From DAOUJI01 sp965224415 (lineage in GTDB: Bacteria > Chloroflexota > Dehalococcoidia > Lucifugimonadales > JAGWBF01): a stretch of 64,000 bases of DNA. Below the pieces are notes generated by a model that had not been told where the DNA came from, did not search any database, and saw only the letters and a program-made list of their open reading frames with translations. A program made the translations under genes and the position numbers. Of the stretch, positions 60,835 to 64,000 are shown in pieces. Location of the stretch: the NCBI GenBank assembly GCA_965224415.1, contig CBDCZB010000001.1:62001-126000 (forward strand). The letters run 5' to 3'. Position 1 is the stretch's first letter, and every line of letters starts with the position of its first letter.

Positions 60835-61038
60835 CGCGTTCACCTCGAAAATCTTAGTCAGGAAGCCAGACTCAAAGCGTGTCCATGTTAGCGGCGCTCA
60901 GGTGAGGGGTCAAGCTCAATCAGCCGTTCCCCCCGGACAGGTAAGGAGCCGGGCGGCATGTCCGGCGGCCAAGCAAAAGGACGAGCGCATGGCACCCGCC
61001 CTTTGCTTGGTCGTCCTCGACTATGTGTACGCCAGGGG

Positions 61039-61845
61039 CTACTTTGCGTTGGCAGTCCTTATTCCCATGGCCGTGGGGCGTATTACTTCCCGCACCGTCT
61101 TCCGGACAAGGTCGTTGTCCATCTCGGCGGCGATGCCAGGATACCCGGACCGTTCGAGCATGCTGGGCAGGTTGCCCTTCTCGAATTGGTCAAGGGTCCA
61201 GTCGAGTGTGTCCGGCACCAACGTGGTGTCCCAGTAGATGCGGATGTCCTTGTTTCTGGGACCGTAGTGGAAGTGGGGCGCCCGCTCGAAACAGTCGAAG
61301 GCCATCAGCTCAATCTCCTGGCCAGACACGTCGCTGAGCAGGTGGACGGCAAGCCCGCGGTCGTTCGCCCGCTCCAGCTCGCGGAACTCCAGCCCGAACC
61401 GGACGTTCCCAACCTCTATGACGGGCTCGCCACGGTTGTGGACGACGTAGCGTCGCCCGGAAACGGCCAACTCCCGGGCCGTGCACTCCAGCTCACCCAG
61501 CTTGTCGGACACAGCGGAGGGATTGCTGCGGATTTGCCCGGCCAGGTCGTCGTACCCGGCCCGCTCCACCATCTCAGGCAGGCGGTCTCGTAGCTGGTCC
61601 AGCGTCCAACCGAGGGGGTTCCCGGCGGTGGTCTTGTCCATGAACAGGCGCTCGTTCTTGTTCTTAGGACCATAGTGGTAGTGGGGCGCCTGGTCGAAGC
61701 AGTCGAACCTGAGTATCTCTACGTCCTCGCCGCCCATTTCGCTGAGGACTTGGACGCAGAGCCCCTGGTCGTCCATGATCTCTTTCCTGTATTGAAGTGC
61801 GAACTTCACCGGTCCGGCTTCTATCCGAGTCTCTCCTAGCTCCAT
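61039..61845 (-). CDS. internally duplicated protein with HYGP motifs, unknown function
   Basis: A 268-residue protein made of two similar halves. Each contains a Phe-Asp-Cys-Phe block (FDCFDQAPHYHYGPKNKNER and FDCFERAPHFHYGPRNKDIR) and then a stretch with LDQ and an ERAGY/ERSGY pattern. The HxHYGP pairs might bind a metal. Start ATG 61845 has AGGAGGT at 5 nt; a longer frame to 61875 is rejected. I do not recognise the family. Confidence 0.75.
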   Translation of the reverse strand: MELGETRIEAGPVKFALQYRKEIMDDQGLCVQVLSEMGGEDVEILRFDCFDQAPHYHYGPKNKNERLFMDKTTAGNPLGWTLDQLRDRLPEMVERAGYDDLAGQIRSNPSAVSDKLGELECTARELAVSGRRYVVHNRGEPVIEVGNVRFGLEFRELERANDRGLAVHLLSDVSGQEIELMAFDCFERAPHFHYGPRNKDIRIYWDTTLVPDTLDWTLDQFEKGNLPSMLERSGYPGIAAEMDNDLVRKTVREVIRPTAMGIRTANAK

Positions 61846-61989
61846 GCCTAACCTCCTATATTCCGTCGTTTTCACGGTTGCGATGAAGGGAATCCCAGTC
61901 GATGGTACGTATTATAGACCAGGATTTGCGAATGGTAAATATTCGACTGTTCAAGACTTGGGCCGCCGCTTTCGATCCCGTGGAGGCGT

Positions 61990-63477
61990 TCAGTCTGAGG
62001 CGGTGTCGCTCACTGGTTGTGGAGGGACGGGTTTCGTGACTTCACGGCGCGCCTCGCTCGTGAAAGCTGAAATGACCAAGCCTATCACCATTAGGCCGCC
62101 CATAGCCCAGAGGGCGCGCTGCACTCCGATTACGAACGCGCGAGGTTCTTCGGCGACTGCGTCCAGCGTGGAGTCGACGCCCATAGAGGCCATAGTTGCA
62201 ACAACTATGGCTGTCAGCGCTGCGATGCCAACCACAGAGGCCGTGTTTCTAGTCAGTTGAGTCAATGCCGAGACCACTCCATACCTGTGACGCTCAACCG
62301 CGCTAAGTATGGAGCTGGTGTTAGGGGAGATGAACAGTCCGAGGCCGGTCATTTGCGCCGTAATCAATACTATGACGACCACAAGTGAAGTGTTTTCATC
62401 CAGGGTCGCCGCCAGAGCAAACAGGCTGGCCGACGACAGGACCATGCCTGCGACGGTCAGTTTTCTCCAGCCCACTTTGTCGGAGATGCCGCCCGCTATA
62501 GGCCCGACGAGGGTCATGGCCACGGCGCCGGAGATCAAAATCAGCCCCGCTTCTCTGGGACTGTATCCCAACACGTCCTGAAGGTAGATGGGCATGAGGA
62601 ACATGGCCGACACCACCCCCAGGAAGGAGAGCCAGCCCGCCGCTACACCCCTGGCGAATACAGGCCTCTTAAAAAGCCGGAGGTCCAACATGGGGTTGGG
62701 GACTCGCAGCTCCCACCAGATGAACGCAAATCCCAACCCGACCGACAGCGCCAGTCCGGTTGCGCATAAGACCGAGTCCCAGCCCAGCCGGTTGCCGTTG
62801 GTGATGGTTAATAGGAACACTAACAGAGCCACAGCGGACAATACGGCGCCTCCCCAGTCGAACGCCGGCGCCCGACCGGCGGCTGCGTCCTGGGATATCA
62901 GCTTGTTGTTCAATACCAGGACGGAGGCCGCTATGGCTATCACGGCCGTAGGCACGTTGATGAGGAAGACGGCTTCCCAACCGAAAGCGTCGATCAATAA
63001 TCCGCTTATCACAGGCCCCAGGATGGCGCCTGTTCCGACGACTCCCAGATGGAGACCCAAGGCTTTGCCCCTCTCCTCGCTGGGGAACACTGAGACTATC
63101 ATGGCCATGCCGTTGGCTTGAATCATGGCTGACCCAACGCCCTGCAGGGCCTTGGCGGCTATGAGCATTCCCAGGAACGTGGCCGACCCCGCCATGACGG
63201 AGGTCAGGGCGAATATGATGAGGCCTATTACGTAGACTTTCTTACGGCCTATGATGTCGGCGATGCGTCCGGCCGGCAGGAGGAAGACCGATATGAACAG
63301 GGTCTCTCCGATGGTCACCCATTGGACGGTGGAAAGGTCTGCGTCGAAGTGCTTCCCGATGGTGGACAGCGCCAGCGGCACGCTGGCCGCGCTTATCACG
63401 GAGACGAATGTCCCCAAGGCAATGGCGCCAAAGACCCACCACTTGTAGTTGGAAGAGAAGATTGCGGAAAGCGGCAT
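61990..63477 (-). CDS. MFS transporter, DHA2 (EmrB/QacA-like)
   Basis: A 495-residue drug/H+ antiporter-type protein, about 14 hydrophobic helices. Motif A is AGRIADIIGRKKVYVIG in the 2-3 loop; WVTIGETLFISVFLLP and LGLHLGVVGTGAILGPVISG (motif C type) follow. It likely exports small organic molecules. No regulator or membrane-fusion partner is beside it. ATG at 63477. Confidence 0.9.
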   Translation of the reverse strand: MPLSAIFSSNYKWWVFGAIALGTFVSVISAASVPLALSTIGKHFDADLSTVQWVTIGETLFISVFLLPAGRIADIIGRKKVYVIGLIIFALTSVMAGSATFLGMLIAAKALQGVGSAMIQANGMAMIVSVFPSEERGKALGLHLGVVGTGAILGPVISGLLIDAFGWEAVFLINVPTAVIAIAASVLVLNNKLISQDAAAGRAPAFDWGGAVLSAVALLVFLLTITNGNRLGWDSVLCATGLALSVGLGFAFIWWELRVPNPMLDLRLFKRPVFARGVAAGWLSFLGVVSAMFLMPIYLQDVLGYSPREAGLILISGAVAMTLVGPIAGGISDKVGWRKLTVAGMVLSSASLFALAATLDENTSLVVVIVLITAQMTGLGLFISPNTSSILSAVERHRYGVVSALTQLTRNTASVVGIAALTAIVVATMASMGVDSTLDAVAEEPRAFVIGVQRALWAMGGLMVIGLVISAFTSEARREVTKPVPPQPVSDTASD

Positions 63478-63698
63478 TGTACGAGATGTGTGAAAGGTTA
63501 CTATGGCCCAACATGGCGGCGCCCGTCAATGGCGCACAGCCGGAGGGTCTCCGGCAAGAACGTAGGTGGGGCTATTGCCGGGTGCGTTGGGTGACTCGCG
63601 AGGCTACGAGAGGGAAATCAAAGAGCCAAATGTGATTCCTGCGAGGAGTCCCGCCCGGCTCTTATTCTATCTGTAAGCCGTTTGCTTGGGCCTGTTGT

Positions 63699-63777
63699 TG
63701 GTGCCCCCGATGGGCTTCGATCCCATGATCTCCACCTTGAAAGGGTGGCGTCCTTGGCCAGGCTAGACGACGGGGGC
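63699..63777 (-). tRNA. tRNA-Glu (anticodon TTC)
   Basis: A complete cloverleaf on the minus strand: 7-bp acceptor (63777-63771 with 63703-63709), D arm with GTCTAGCC-type loop, anticodon stem CCACC/GGTGG enclosing CTTTCAA with anticodon TTC, T arm ATGGG/CCCAT. The CCA end is encoded (63701-63699). It lies 22 bp downstream of argC. Confidence 0.95.
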
Positions 63778-63799
63778 ACGGGGTCGAATTATACAGCAG

Positions 63800-64000
63800 C
63801 TATGGGTAGACTGCCACAGCTTCCAACGACGCTGTCTCCGGCCAGCCGAACATCAGGTTCATGTTCTGGATGGCCTGGCCAGCGGCGCCCTTCACAAGGT
63901 TGTCCAGGCAGCTGATTACTATCAGCTTCCCTGTGCGGACATCCACCGTCGGATAGACCAGGCACATGTTGTTGCCCAGCGTCTGCTTGGTCTGAGGAGG
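63800..64000 (-). CDS. argC: N-acetyl-gamma-glutamyl-phosphate reductase, C-terminal part
   Basis: The last 66 codons of a gene that continues past the window edge. It reads QTLGNNMCLVYPTVDVRTGK, ISCLDNLVKGAAGQAIQNMN, LMFGWPE and ends VAVYP. The DNLVKGAAGQAIQN block is characteristic of ArgC, which makes N-acetylglutamate semialdehyde in arginine synthesis. Stop TAG at 63802-63800. Confidence 0.88.
   Translation of the reverse strand, partial: PPQTKQTLGNNMCLVYPTVDVRTGKLIVISCLDNLVKGAAGQAIQNMNLMFGWPETASLEAVAVYP

Noticed and set aside
60969..61017. H-type pseudoknot from the interleaved arms
   Set aside because: The loops crossing both stems would have zero length, which is not sterically possible; alternative hairpins are more likely.

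Overview
The window is about 64 kb of a bacterial chromosome of moderately high GC, gene-dense and mostly cleanly coding. Gene content points to Chloroflexota, most likely the SAR202 or a neighbouring Dehalococcoidia lineage. The signs are a PdxST vitamin B6 pair, two type I glutamine synthetases, paired Amt transporters, and a long run of catabolic enzymes: luciferase-like flavin monooxygenases, CaiB/BaiF CoA-transferase, zinc-type MDR dehydrogenases, amidohydrolase, P450, SDR, a lone xanthine-dehydrogenase-type subunit, DUF1800 and NHL proteins. This assignment is inferred from gene families; no rRNA or phylogenetic marker was compared.

Layout. 0-1.6 kb: a secreted cysteine-containing protein of unknown function behind an operator-like dyad, then a gene-poor stretch. 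1.59-1.87 kb: a short gene with an in-frame UGA that reads as a SelW/Rdx-type selenoprotein. 1.9-5.7 kb (minus): operon pdxS-pdxT-R3H/AAA ATPase-tmk with a good sigma70-type promoter. 5.9-8.8 kb (plus): an EtfD/HdrD-like membrane iron-sulfur oxidoreductase and a LolD-type ABC ATPase. 8.9-9.5 kb: a SHOCT-domain membrane protein whose frame is broken. 9.8-15.8 kb (minus): a nitrogen block of two glutamine synthetases, two ammonium transporters and a 29-residue membrane peptide. 15.9-20 kb: rmuC, a small membrane protein, a MidA-family methyltransferase and citrate synthase.

20.3-43.4 kb is a catabolic region. It holds an alpha/beta hydrolase, an SCP2-type thiolase, three MDR dehydrogenases, a CoA-transferase of the CaiB family and a two-subunit CoA-transferase, DUF1800 and NHL proteins, two LLM monooxygenases, an amidohydrolase, a secreted HNH nuclease, P450, SDR, a dimeric alpha-beta barrel protein, the molybdenum subunit, a Ham1-like pyrophosphatase, an orphan Phd antitoxin, a thiol-dioxygenase-like cupin and a HExxH metalloprotein. 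Short GC-rich hairpin repeats sit between several of these genes and have also entered one reading frame. No pathway-defining set is complete, so the substrates are unknown; the enzyme types fit oxidation, activation to CoA thioesters and cleavage of varied organic acids or ring compounds.

43.6-64 kb: a large lipoprotein with DUF5666-like repeats, a heterodimeric ABC exporter, a split thiamine-diphosphate decarboxylase, a J-domain protein, tsaD, a decayed AT-richer island (frameshifted Phd antitoxin, truncated PIN toxin, amber-interrupted nucleotide-cyclase-like gene), uvrA, an amidase, membrane and hydrolase genes, an internally duplicated protein, a DHA2 efflux pump, tRNA-Glu and the 3' end of argC.

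The strongest overlooked items are the UGA-containing selenoprotein with a SECIS-like hairpin at the expected distance, the in-frame repeat insertion in the ABC exporter, and the broken toxin-antitoxin/cyclase island.
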